Source of the DNA: Gaeumannomyces sp. JS-464
Lineage: Eukaryota; Ascomycota; Sordariomycetes; Magnaporthales; Magnaporthaceae
DNA: 64,000 nt
Assembly: GCA_002197995.1 (NCBI GenBank)
Contig: NGZR01000006.1
Span: 372,001 to 436,000, forward strand
Reading direction: 5' to 3'
The notes below the pieces were generated by a model that did no database searches, was not told the DNA's origin, and saw only the letters and a program-made list of their open reading frames with translations. The translations under genes were made by a program, and so were the position numbers. Of the stretch, positions 22,855-33,239 are shown one piece after another. Positions within the stretch are counted from its first letter, which is position 1. Each line of letters starts with the position of its first letter.

Positions 22855-24110
22855 TTATTGCCTGCTTAACCTCCCCTTTGTTGGCCGAGGCTGGAAGGCA
22901 CCAAGCCCGTCCCTAGACCGCAGCTTTGCCGGCTCGGCTGGCCCCGGAAGGAAGGCTGCCGGCTGTTGCCTTTTTCCCCGCGCCGGGAGCGGCACTCTTT
23001 TTTGGCTGCTCCGGCGTTTGGCGGCGGTGCCGTGGGCGTCTTGTGTGGGCAGGGCGGGGGTTGTGTTTCTCGGTCCCCGCGCGGGCGCTTGGGCTTTGCC
23101 CTTGCTAGCACCAGCGGCGGGTGCGGGAGTTTTTGTTATCTTTCCCCACGGCCGGGGCTTGGCCCTTGCCCTTCCCCGGACTGGAGACCGGCGCGGGGGT
23201 ATTAGTAGCCCTTCCTGCCCCCGGGGCTTGAGCCTTTCCTTTCCCCGAAACGGCTGCCGGAGCGGGGTCTTGCTGTCATTTCCTGCCGCAGGGGGTTTGT
23301 TATCCTTTCCCACCGTCGGCGTTTGAGCCTTGCCCTTGCTCGCGCCACCGACAGCACCAGGAGCAGTGTTAGCACCGGTATTCTTGGCCTTGCCGCCCCG
23401 GTCGGTCTTGCCCGCCGGCGGGGTCCTGGAGTCGGCTGTGGGGGGCTTGGTCTGTGGTGTCGCTGCCGTCGGTTTTCTTGCCGCCACTGGACTGCTGCCC
23501 GTTCGCAGGAGGAGGGGGAACGAGGCCTGGGCCCGGCACGCCTTGGTTTTGCTGCTTTTGCCCTTCGCGGGCCCGCGTGCTCTGGGATGCTGGCTCTTGC
23601 CGTCTTTGGGCTTGTTACTGGGCTGTGCCGCCGAGGTCTTGTCGGATCCGAGCCTGTTGTTAGCTTGCGGTTTCGCTGGCTTGGCGGCTCCGGGGCTGTC
23701 GGTTCGCCCTTGGATCGCCTCATTAGGCCGCGACACTGGTTTCCGTAGTCGTTTTGCCAACGAGCCACCTCGTCGGCGACGGGATCGCCACAATCCTCCA
23801 TCGGAGCATCCTCGGGGTTATCCATAGTACTCATAGTAATCCTGACGATACTGTCCCAGCCCTGCTGATTGCTCGGTACGGGCCCACACCGCTGCTTCCG
23901 GAAACTTGCCGATTGCTCTCGCGGGCTGACGTTGTAGGTAAGTGTTGATGGTCGGTCGCTGGCTTCTTCCAGTTGCATCTGCTCCTCGTAAGCTCTCGTC
24001 CACTCATCAAGTGCTGTGGATCGTACTCGCTTCCGCTGCTGCTTTGCCCGCCCGTCTTCGGCTGCCCCTGTGCTGCCGACGACCTGGGACCTGTCGATGT
24101 GTCGGACATT
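22855..24110 (-). CDS. Hypothetical low-complexity protein region, exon structure unresolved
   Basis: Several minus-strand frames look coding in turn. A start around 24,110 gives MSDTSTGPRSSAAQGQPKTG. A second frame then has DEWTRAYEEQMQLEEASDRP, and a third KFPEAAVWARTEQSAGLGQY ending with YYEYYG. From about 23,725 to 22,855 a frame rich in Pro, Ala, Lys and Gly contains a repeated GASKGKAQ word. The changes of frame mean either introns or indels; I could not fix splice sites. No domain is recognised. The C-terminal part would be disordered and basic. The plus strand also carries long frames, which I take to be consequences of base composition. It may be one gene or two. Confidence 0.4.
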
Positions 24111-24189
24111 CTGCAAAATCTCGAGCCAAAATGCGAGCGGCAAAAAATCCCTCTATTGGACCCTTGTCGCCGGCTTTTCAAACTCAACC

Positions 24190-25080
24190 CAATCGTTCCC
24201 CCACAGCTGACTCGGTGGTTTGGACTTGGATGGTTAAACTGTTAGCAGAACCACGGCTAGGAATCACATCCGCTGGGAGAAAAAAGAAATAGGGGTGGGG
24301 GTGGGGACGCACCGTTCATTGCATTGTCCAGAGCCTCTCTCTCCCTCCGCGCAGGAATTTCTCTGCGCTTTCCCTTGGCGGCATTATGGCTATGGGCAGG
24401 ATCAAGCGAATAAGAAGCGCTGAGAATATCAGGTTGAAGAGGGCCAAAACTGTCGAACGGTGCGAACGAGCGTTGGGCGGTCGCGACCTTATATGGACGA
24501 TGGACGTGGGATTAAAACCCCATATCCCAGCAGCAGATGCGAGGCAAAGGCGGCAGAAATGGCAGAGGCAGCAGGCCACCAACGACACCTGTGCGACAAT
24601 GCGTGGAAGCGATCGTTTAAACGTCGAGGGAATGAATGAAGGGTGCCAGAAACTGGGCGCCTAATCTACATGTAAACGTCGAAAGAGTGGAGTGGAGGGG
24701 TGCCAGAAACCGGGCCCTGGGCTCAGTCTGCACCGGTGGTCGACTCCTCGTCCGTGGCATACATCGCCTAAAGTTGACCGGGGTACAAGGCGATGTTGGT
24801 TGCGTGGGACGTTGCTATGCATTCTTCGGAAATGTTACGATTAGGTCTCCTGCAACTTGGGCGGGCCACAGGCCACTGGTATTGGTTGGAATTCGAAAAC
24901 GGTAACTCACGCCGATCCAGGGGCTCGAGACGTCGAATACGTCCTTTAAACGGTGGTTAGATTCTACCCACAACATGGAACTGACACATACGACCATACC
25001 CACTGGAATATACGGGATCCCGTCCGCTCTCCCCTAGTCAAACCAGTGAGGGCCTTTTTGGCTAGAAGAGAGCATTTGGG
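24190..25080. other. Intergenic, no gene recognised
   Basis: GC-balanced with short frames on both strands, none with conserved motifs. A G-rich stretch (GGGGTGGGGGTGGGG) stands at about 24,292-24,307. Two GGGTGCCAGAAAC words near 24,640 and 24,698 form a short direct repeat. Confidence 0.4.
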
Positions 25081-25082
25081 AT

Positions 25083-25890
25083 GAGGCCCTTTGCGGCCAC
25101 GCACCCTTTTTGCACTTACACGCACCCCCCACCCCGATATCGGTACGCATGGACCTTTCTATGGCGCGCACGCACAAACGAACACAGGCTTTAATGCAGG
25201 CAGGCGTGCAATTAACAGAAGGGAAGCAAATAGAAGTTATCGCTACGAGCAATTTATTAATGAGCGAGCAAAAGCGCGGTGTTGAACCGCCAGATTACAT
25301 AGGAAAAGTGCAGGGGGACGGCGTTAAGGCCGTCTATCTAGGGCTACAAAGGGGCCTAGGGACTCGCAAAGGGATCAAAAAACTCGTCAGAGGCCGGCGC
25401 AGGCGCTGGAAAGAACGTGGAGGCCCTCCCGGCCAGCCTTAAAGGCAGGGCGGCCGGCGTTGAGGGGAAAGTGGCCGGCGTTAAGGGTAGGGGAGTGCCG
25501 AGGGTAAGCACCGGACCTTCCGCCTCGTCAGCCTCGTCACGTGCCTCCAGGGAGGCACCCAGTTCGTGTTGAGAGTAATCACGCCTTGCGCTGGCCCGTA
25601 TACCCGTGCGGGCGCGGGTGCGAGGCCCTGCCGCCGGCGCCTCGTTACCAAAGGGCCCGGTCCCTCGAGGCCGGCCCAGCCTCGTCCGGCCCGGCCTCGT
25701 CGTCGCTCGAGATCGTGATTACTTCGTTCATAGGGGCGATTGTTGAAAAATGGATCAAAAATGGTGCCAAGTTGCATCTGCAGGCAAAATTACGTGGGCT
25801 GCGAAACCGGAACGCACAGGCGCTGCACGGGCCAAAAGTGGGGTGGGGTGCGTGTAAATGCAAAAAGGGTGCGTGGCCGCAAAGGGCCTC
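25083..25890. mobile_element. Element with 50-bp inverted arms (SSDDE-family repeat)
   Basis: The left arm at 25,083-25,135 (GAGGCCCTTTGCGGCCACGC, continuing through CCCTTTTTGCAYTTACACGC) is repeated as its reverse complement at about 25,841-25,890 with very few differences. Minus-strand sequence inside the right arm contains a frame MNEVITISSDDEAGPDEAGP. Related sequence recurs at 34,228-34,340 and 42,780-42,900, so this is a dispersed family. No target duplication is evident next to the arms and no transposase is visible. It may be a non-autonomous DNA transposon or a fold-back of two copies. Confidence 0.55.
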
Positions 25891-26019
25891 TTTGGGATCC
25901 GGGACCTTGACACTTTAACCAATGGCTGCCCGCCATTGGCGCCCCACCCTTTGCCCCTTTCCATGCTCCACACCTTGTAAATGCAGCACCTCCCTCCGAT
26001 TTTCAGCGTTTCTCCCTAA

Positions 26020-26345
26020 TGTTACAATCAGGGGTTTTGCTCCTAAGGTAGGGCGCCTTAGGAGTGGACTTGACAGTAACTCCGGTGATCGCTTCAGTGG
26101 ACTGGGGTGCTAGAAGATAACTTCTGATTGCTTGCTTTAGGGGATACCTAGAAGCTAACTTAGGTTGACTGATGCCAAAGCCTTAGTTAAGAACTATTTA
26201 GAACAAGGAGACTCCTCCCCTTATATATCCTTATGGTCCTGCCATACAGTTTCTGGGATCTGTTGCTCTGTTACAGATCCACAAATCCACAGAGCCTGGC
26301 CACGTGACCACCTGGTGCGGGGTAGGGTCGCTCCCCTGGCCGCCT
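26020..26345 (-). repeat. Partial LTR of the Gypsy 3 family
   Basis: Begins with TGTTACAATCAGGGG at 26,020 and matches the reverse complement of the solo LTR at 29,058-29,445 through a CACGTG word and CGGGG. It then diverges near 26,340, so the end is lost. It contains one copy of the inverted GGATCTGT..ACAGATCC unit that is tripled in other copies. Confidence 0.7.
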
Positions 26346-27630
26346 CGTTCGAGGGGAGGGCCGGCCGCATTTACCTGCGCTGCCACCGACACCACAAGAC
26401 GAACGGCCATTCCTCCGCGCTCCCGAGGTCCTTTTGTGTATACGTCGTTGCGGTTGACTAGCGGTGAGGAGAAGACGTGATGGCGTTTTTGTGAGAGCTA
26501 ATGAGGGGATCTCTAAAGTGGTTGTTCTAATCTCAATAATCTACAAAAGAGATATCCTCGCCGTAAGCGGAGGCCGGCAGTGATAAAAAGTCTAAAGGGT
26601 AAACGTCTGTATCGTATTGGTAAGTAAAGATAATGTCTATGGGAGAGATCGAGGCTGTAGGCCTGGCAGGGCGGCCTGCAGAAATAACCTCTATGCGGCC
26701 CCACTCCCATTATCAGCAGATAAGGGCGCCCGGCAGGCGCCCGGCTCCTTGCAAACCGAGTTAGGGACTCGTGCAAAGAGTGGGTCTGGTAAGTCAGTGC
26801 CTTCCAGGGCCCTGCCAGCCATGACAGGCAGGCAACAGAGATAATCTCTATGCGCCGCCCTTATCTGCAGATAAGGGCTCGCAGGCCCTATCGGGCCGGT
26901 CTGCCAGGTGCAGCCGCGGCTGCCCCTGCCGGCCATGACAGTCTTTACCAGCGGGTACTTCTGTCAGGACCACGAGGCCGGTTTAGGACTATCGGGCTAG
27001 CCGAGCACGAGAAGAAGACAGGCGCCGAGATGCTTTCGCTAACCTTGCCAAGTTCGCCGGGAAGCCGTGCACAAGAGGCAGTGATGAAATCATGGAAGAT
27101 GTACGTCCCCAATACACTCTCTTCCTCTGGTCGACCGTGTAGTCATAGCGGGCATCCTCGACGCCCTCCTCCAGGACCGGCTTGTTTGTTTCCACGAGAG
27201 ATCAATGGGGGAGGCGTCGAGCTCTGGTTCCTCGTTTTCGCAAATCGTGGTCGAATGGGGATCGGGAATGAAGCTGGTTCGGCGGCGGGCCAACACAAAG
27301 CCCCGTCGGTCGGGGCCCAGGCCGTCCGAGAAGTTAACGTTGACAAGCTGTACTAAATTCCTAGCCTTCTTTTTGTTTGCCGCGCGCTTCTCCTATAAGA
27401 GCGCCATGGCGAGTCTCTGTCGCAGTTTTTTTGCTGCGGTCCTTGGCTGCCCTTGCCTTGGGTCGAACTTGTCCGCTTTGGCTTGTAATGTTTCCAGAGC
27501 TACAATTAGCATTCGCCGCTTTCATGTCCTAGAATAGGCTGCATTGTCAATCTGTGGTAAAAAAAGACTTTTCAAAAATGGCTCTAGAATATATGTCCGA
27601 AATCCATCCAAACATCCCTTTAACAGCTCC
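26346..27630. other. Gene-poor stretch with palindromic GATA-type site
   Basis: No gene recognised, although several frames of up to 168 codons exist. Between 26,550 and 26,950 two related GC-rich blocks contain AGATAAGGGC words and CCGGCCATGAC. At 26,858-26,877 stands CCCTTATCTGCAGATAAGGG, a perfect 20-bp palindrome containing two facing GATA cores. Confidence 0.4.
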
Positions 27631-27633
27631 CCA

Positions 27634-29598
27634 TCACGCCTCGTCACTAAACTCGACGGCCAAATCGAATAGCCCGAGCCGCGGCCGGAAGCCGCTCAGG
27701 TCCCGTACAAGGTTGTTGCCCCACTCGATGTTGTTGTCATAATCGAGATTGGCCACCCTCTCTCCCTCGGGCAGCGGGCCTAGGGTCTCGCAGGGAAAAA
27801 GCCAGAAGCCGACGGCCTGCGGGACAAACAGGCGTGCCGCTGGGGCTGTCAGGTCCGGGTTCTTAAAGGTCAACTTCGTGTATATACCATCGGGTTTGAA
27901 CTTTGCCGCCCATTCGGCCTCCTCGCGGGCCACATACCGCGCAGCGTCGGCGGTCGAGCGCACGCAGTTGTCCTTGGGATCCCTGCCATCGCGCCAATCG
28001 AACCTCCACGCGCGGGGCATCGCCGCCACCGCGAACCTCTTCTCGGCCGTGGTCGCGTTAACGCCAAAAGCCTCTTCCATTGATAGCCATATGCGGACCA
28101 ATCCCCGAGGGTCCGAACCGACGGCAACCTTTTCGAGGTAAAAGCCAAGCACGTCATGGTTGCTGTCCACTGGCGTCGATGCTTCAGCTTCGTCATTTTC
28201 CTTTGCGCCCGCTCCCTCGCGTCCCTCCAATCCCTCAACAAGCCGAAAATTTACCACGCGAAACCAGATGGGTAAAGCGCGGTTATACCTAACGGCGAAA
28301 CAATCCAACAAACTGCACATCAAACGGTCTTCTTCGGCTATGGCGATAAATGTAACAGTACGCAATCCGAAAAGGGTGGTCCGCAGGCCGAAGCTGCTGG
28401 GGCCGAAAGACGAGATGCATCTATAGGCGGAAAGTTATTATTAGTATAACCCATTTTAGCGAGTTCTAGTCGCAAATCATACCTGTAGGAAGTTGAACAC
28501 TGTTAAACGGAATTTGACACCCGATCGCAAGATGCAGAACGCCGAGGCCCTCGGGTCGTAAGCCCGAAAGTCCAAAAGGAAATCGGCGAGCAGGTCGACG
28601 TCGGGGTAAAGCTCAGCCCTTCGTCGGTCCCGCCCGATTTCCCAACAGCCGAGGTCGAAATGGATAATGTCGTCCTCAGGCCTGAAAGCCAGTCGCGGTG
28701 TTGATAGCGCAAGGCCGCCGTCGGTGGGGATATGTGCGCGATAGAAATCAAGCACGAAAGCACGAGCTTCCTTATTCACGCCCAAAAGCGGACTCAACAC
28801 ACTCTCCGCACCGGCCAGGCGGAGGGGGTAAGGTGCGTCGCTCACGACTTTCCCAAGCTCATTGCGCCGGCTGTACGACAAGCCCGTCCCCACGGCTGTG
28901 GCACTGCCTTCCGCTTTCCCGGCAGCAGCTGAAGAGGAAAAGTCGGCTGCGGGAGAGACCGACAAAGGAGCCCGAGGACGTGTAGATTCTATTCGGATGG
29001 CAATAATGCGTTGCCTTGGGAGGAAGCATCGCCATACCTGTCGCCGGAGTTCTGTTGTGTTACGACCAGCACGCAAGGCCCCCGGACTGCATGGGAAGGA
29101 GGGGCTCGGGCGATGCCCCGCACCTTCACCAGGAAAGTGGAGCACGTGACCAGACGAGCTGGATCTGTGGATCTGTGACGGCCAGAGACAGAGCCATAGA
29201 TCCAAGGTACTCAAGGCAAAGACCGACGGGTATATAGAGGGATGGATTTCCTACTGTCCTAGATAGCTTTGACTGAAGCCTCGGCATTAGTCAACCTAAG
29301 TTAGCTCCAAGGCACCCCCTTGGGCAAGCAACCAGACTACTGTCACCAGTTCGCCGGGTCACGTGAAGCATTCGAACACAGGACGTACTGTTCATACACC
29401 TCTCCTAGGTTGCCCTACCTTAGGAGCAGAAGCCTGTTTGTAACATGTTGGGAGGCTGCTGAAAAAAGGGAAACATGTAGGTGATGCTAGGGAGGGAGCC
29501 GAGGATGATTTGCCCGCATAAAGATCGTTAAGAAAAACCACGGCCATATTGTCAGTACTTGTTATCGGAAGTGCAAGATTTCTTGTCGTGAGTGTCAA
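27634..29598 (-). pseudogene. 2EXR-domain protein gene split by a solo LTR
   Basis: The minus strand gives FPFFSSLPT at 29,475-29,446 and, after the LTR, ELRRQVWRCFLPRQRIIAI from 29,052. Together these are the hallmark start of the 2EXR family (FPxFSxLPxELRxxIW). The LTR with one duplication spans 393 bases, so the frame stays in register across it. Downstream, LLGVNKEARAFVLDFYRAHI is the second typical block. A probable one-base deletion near 28,555 moves the frame to GLGVLHLAIGCQIPF. A GTATGA...CTATAG intron lies near 28,482-28,421. The rest (SSFGLRTTLFGLRTVTFIAI and on) ends at 27,634. Frame phases across the intron do not agree, so there is probably a second indel. Function of 2EXR proteins is unknown. 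A start at 29,598 is possible but uncertain. Confidence 0.75.
29058..29445 (+). repeat. Solo LTR of the Gypsy 3 family inside the 2EXR gene
   Basis: 388 bp, starting TGTTACGACCAGC and ending TTGTAACA, flanked by exact duplications TGTTG (29,053-29,057 and 29,446-29,450). It shares TATATA-type promoter sequence (near 29,229), the CTTCGGCATTAGT block and terminal sequences with the LTRs at 44,134 and 58,468. It is essentially free of RIP damage. Confidence 0.95.
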
Positions 29599-29693
29599 GC
29601 TTGAGCCGGTACTGGTAGGAAATGGTGGGAGCGAGCGTTCACCTGTGTTTGGTCAAATCAGCGAGGATCATGAGGGGGGAACTCTCTGTCCTA

Positions 29694-30258
29694 GGGCGTG
29701 TTCAATGCTATTGGTTTTTTTGGTTTTTTAACCCCCTGGTCGGTTTTTTACACGCGGATACTCCCGAAATAAGCGTAACCAGGGGCTTTGCAATAAAAAA
29801 TGTACCTTTTTTTTTGTATTTTTTACTATTTTTACTTGTATTAAATTTACAACCGAACTTCCTATTTTAGCTGTATCAAAAAAAGGCTTTTTATCATCTG
29901 GTTTTATTTGCACGCGCTAAACCTTTATGCCCGGCCCCTTACGTGTCCCCGGCCTTTTACACGTGCCTGGTCCTCCTTAAGGCGCCCCTTTTCGGGGCTT
30001 GAAATTTTTCCAAGTTAAAATTCTTTCGGGGGGCAGGAAGGTGGCCGGCTTTATATATTCAACAGGTAGCAAAGGAGGTGGCAAAGGAGGTGGGAGGTGG
30101 CCCGGGGGCCGCGACTCGTTGGCTTGCCAAAAGATACTTCTGGCGGGTCTTCTGAAAGATCTTCACAAGGGTTCCTGCGGACCCGCAAACTGGTTTCCAA
30201 ACGGTTTTTAAAATAATATGGGAAAACCAAAAAACCCGGAATAGTATTGAACACGCCC
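29694..30258. mobile_element. MITE with GGGCGTGTTCAAT inverted ends and CTA duplication
   Basis: 565 bp. The left end GGGCGTGTTCAATGCTATT is mirrored at the right end as AATAGTATTGAACACGCCC. A poly-pyrimidine GGTTTTTTGGTTTT segment follows inside each end. The trinucleotide CTA flanks both sides (29,691-29,693 and 30,259-30,261). A 3-bp duplication with ends starting GGG suggests a PIF/Harbinger relative. No transposase frame is present inside. Confidence 0.85.
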
Positions 30259-30261
30259 CTA

Positions 30262-30700
30262 GTGTCCGCTTGGTTCGTGCTTTCCGTTCGATGGGTCCAT
30301 CAGTCAGCTGTCAACCCACCCATCTCAATAGCCAGGATTGTAATTGGCGGGGAGTTGCCCTGGGTACCAACGACGAAACCAACAACAAAACCAACAAAAC
30401 CAACGACAAAGCCAACGAGAGGCACAGCCCCTGCTGTCCAGGTCGATGCTAACATGGGTTGAGATGACAAATGTCACATGCCCCGGGTCAGTGACTGGGA
30501 GCACGAGCCATACTAGGCTGCCTGTTATGTATATAAGGCCATAACCTCTCCCGCCTTTCACAGAGACACTCGGCCAAGATATGCAAGAAATGCAAGGAAT
30601 CTTAAACCATGGTCAACATATTTCAACAGGTTATGAGCCCGGGTTGGAATGCTTCCAAAAATAGCTGAGTGTCTCCAAGTCCCAAACACGTCTACAAAGA
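30262..30700. other. Spacer with AACCA-type microsatellite
   Basis: No gene. 30,366-30,417 is an imperfect array of ACCAAC/AACAAA words. A CACGAGCC block and a short TATATAAGG stretch near 30,530 could belong to the 5' side of the LINE fragment or to unrelated DNA. Confidence 0.4.
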
Positions 30701-31610
30701 CCGGAACCAGCCAAGGTCCGGGCGTGGGAGCGGAGCCTTCCCCCTACCCACGTGCTCGTGTACAGCGACGGATCTAAGCTGGCGGACGGGGCAGTCGGCT
30801 ACGGCTTTGTGATATACCAAGGCCAACAGGAAAAAGCGTCGGGGTGCGGCCGACTAGCCGACCCTAGCGAGGTCTTTGACGGGGAGGCCGAGGGAGCACG
30901 ACACGGCCTCCGAGCCGCCCTTAGGCTGTTTCCTGCAGCCCCAGTCCATCTTTGCCTGGATAACTCCTCAGTTGTTGCAGGCCTTTGGGGAAATGCTCCG
31001 GACAGCTCGCAGGAGGCTTTTCTAGAAGTGCACCAGGCTATGGAAGACCACGACGTTACCACTAGGTGCCTGGACACAAAGGAATCACAGGCAATAAACG
31101 AGCAAACACCAAAGCTAAAGAAGGAGTATCTCTCCCGGTCCCTATAGGTGCCGGCCCGTTTATAGCCGGTATCAAGGCTTTAGCACGGGCATTGGGGCGG
31201 CAAGCACACCAAAACTGGTGGTCCACGAAAATCACCCCCAGATATGCAGCTTTGGGGCTAACAAAAGCACCGACCAAATGCCCGCCAACGCTGCAACTTA
31301 AAAAATGGCTTCTTCACCGCCTTTTTGCCGCCCGAACAGGACATGGTGTCACACGGAGGCGCCCGGCGATAGTTGGGAATAACCTCATAAAGGCCCCAAT
31401 AGGGCCTGAACGCCTGCATAAAACAAGCGCCGACTGAGTGGAGCCAACCATTGGGGTAGGGCTACCAATCGAGCGAACGGCGATGGCGTAAATGGCTGGG
31501 CCCCTTAGCAGGGACCACAAGCCCTCTCTATTTGATTCTGGTCCCAATGCCAGGTATTCACGCATAAGGACGTTAAGGAAAAACGGGCATTGGATACCCA
31601 ATGATTGTAA
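30700..31610 (+). pseudogene. 5'-truncated LINE fragment: RNase H and C-terminal zinc region
   Basis: From 30,752 the frame reads LVYSDGSKLADGAVGYGFVI, the first RNase H block of a Tad-type ORF2, and later VHLCLDNSSVVAGLWG. After a frame change near 31,065 it continues with PGHKGITGNKRANTKAKEG, the last RNase H block, then LLHRLFAARTGHG, the conserved start of the LINE C-terminal segment. Reverse transcriptase, endonuclease and ORF1 are absent, as expected of a truncated insertion. It is on the opposite strand to the LINE copies at the window edges and is divergent from them. Confidence 0.85.
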
Positions 31611-31633
31611 AATATATATTCAGCTGGAAAATA

Positions 31634-33204
31634 TTACTGGTAGACGTAGCAGAAGGGCCCCTGGGTGGTGTCCATGACCTCGCGGACTGTGGTCTTGCCG
31701 CCGACGTACGTAATGTTCAGGACATCATCGAGGGTGGCCAGGCGGCTCGGAGGGTGTTCTGCCAGGTGACGTGGGAGTACATGTCCACGCCGAGGTCGGT
31801 GCGGCGCGTCGACTCGTCCAGCTCCTGCCTGTGAGGAGGGAAAAGAGGAAGGATGTTAATGATCTACCATAAAAACGAGGAAGGAAAAGACAGGGAAAAA
31901 AGGGAAAGAAAAAAAAAACTTGCCACAAAGCCCACATCCTGTCGACCATGGCGTGGTGGGTGAAAAAGGCTGGGTCATTGGGCGAGTTGAAGACGTCGTC
32001 GCCGGGTCGGTGGTGATAGTGTAGTGGCCCGCGGCGGGGGCCGATCTCGATGGACCCCTTGGGCCCCTCAGACAGAAGCCGGTACTTGTCCACGTTGGGC
32101 TGATTCATGAGGTCCAGCAGGGTCGTGTAGTTTGCGTAGCGCAGGTTGATGCCGGGGCCGACGTCGCGCACCCACGGCCTCGTGTTCATCCCCAAACCCC
32201 CGTCGGGCCCGACCTTGGCGGGCGGGTCGGGCTGTACGGGACCCAGCATGATGGTGCGGTGGTTCCGAAGGGGCCAGTCGTGACGGGCCCACCTCCCAGG
32301 CCCGTGGGGATGCGCAGGAGACCGCCTCCGGGGCCCTTGGCGACAATGGGGCCCTCGCGGCCCGGGATGTAGGCGCCGTTGCCGCCGAGGCTCCACTGGT
32401 CGCCGTTGAACATGGGCGAGTTCTGGGGCGCCTCGGCGTACTTTGCCCAGTCCCAGTAGGGCTGGTAGCCCTTGTAGCCGCACTCGTCGCGCAGCGCCGT
32501 CTCATACGCGTGAAGGAACCAGCGGTGCCAGGCCATGAAGTTGCCCGTGAAGTGGATCTGGAGGGTCTTTGTAAGGTGTTCTACGACAAAGTCGTCGAAC
32601 TGTAAAAGCGGGAGAGAGAGAGGGGGCCTGGGCGTTAGAATCATCATGTTGTTGTAAAAACAGGGGGATGGACGCATTTGTGTGTTTTTTTTTTTTAGGG
32701 GGGGGGAGGGTTGATGGGGAACAGAGATGGTGGAAAAAAACTTACGCGAGACCTCGCTCCCGGAGCAAAAGTACGGGATACCTTGCCCGGCTTGTCCATA
32801 AGGCACTTGATCGCCCGAATATACTCGGACCTCTCCTCCTTGGTAAGATCACCGCTATACCAAACGAAAAGCAAAACATATTAGCCAAACGGAAAAAGTT
32901 TCCCGGTCTTGGGGGGGGGGGCAAACGACCGGGGGCTTCATGTATCTGCCACCGTGGTTGACTTACTACTCCTTCCGGACGACAACGTTCTCAGCGGTGC
33001 ATTTGCCGCTCCCGCCCCGGGCCTTTAGTTTGGCCAACTGATTCTTCTGAATCGAGGCGATGAGACTGGTCACCGCGTCCTTGTCGGCCGCGAGGTTCCA
33101 GCTGGGCGCGGGGACGGATGGGGCCGCCCGGGCGGCTGGACGGCCGCGACGGCCGACGCCAGGAAGGTGGCGGCGGCGACGACGGTGGCGGGTGAGAGCT
33201 TCAT
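31634..33204 (-). pseudogene. Secreted tyrosinase (di-copper oxidase) gene with four exons and several one-base frame breaks
   Basis: The start MKLSPATVVAAATFLASAVA is a signal peptide. Predicted exons: 33,204-32,967, 32,854-32,746, 32,599-31,920 and 31,828-31,634. Introns 1 and 2 begin GTAAGT and end TAG or CAG; intron 3 ends CACAG. Copper site A is given by EHLTKTLQIHFTGNFMAWHR, with its three histidines. Copper site B is given by LHYHHRPGDDV and SPNDPAFFTHHAMVDRMWAL. The C-terminal exon has ELDESTRRTDLGVDMYSHVT and ends QGPFCYVYQ. The encoded enzyme would oxidise phenols to quinones outside the cell. The frame shifts by one base near 33,140, 32,262, 31,920 and 31,770, while the sequence on both sides stays family-like. 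It is either a young pseudogene or carries assembly indels. Confidence 0.85.
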
Positions 33205-33213
33205 GATGGCCTT

Positions 33214-33237
33214 GGGGGGGGGGGGGGGGGGGGGGGG
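33214..33237 (-). repeat. 24-base G/C homopolymer just upstream of the tyrosinase start
   Basis: On the plus strand an unbroken run of G, that is, a C run in the 5' leader of the tyrosinase gene, 9 bases before its ATG. Such runs are length-unstable and error-prone in sequencing. Confidence 0.9.
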
Positions 33238-33239
33238 CT

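Noticed and set aside
22841..23827. Long plus-strand frames over the 22.9-23.8 kb region
   Set aside because: Composition-driven. The minus strand has the more natural residue use and repeated GASKGKAQ segments.
26020..29445. A DNA transposon with long inverted ends (TGTTACAA..TTGTAACA) carrying the 2EXR gene
   Set aside because: The right-hand 'end' is a solo LTR with its own perfect TGTTG duplications, and the left one is a partial LTR. The ends TGTTAC..GTAACA are normal LTR termini.
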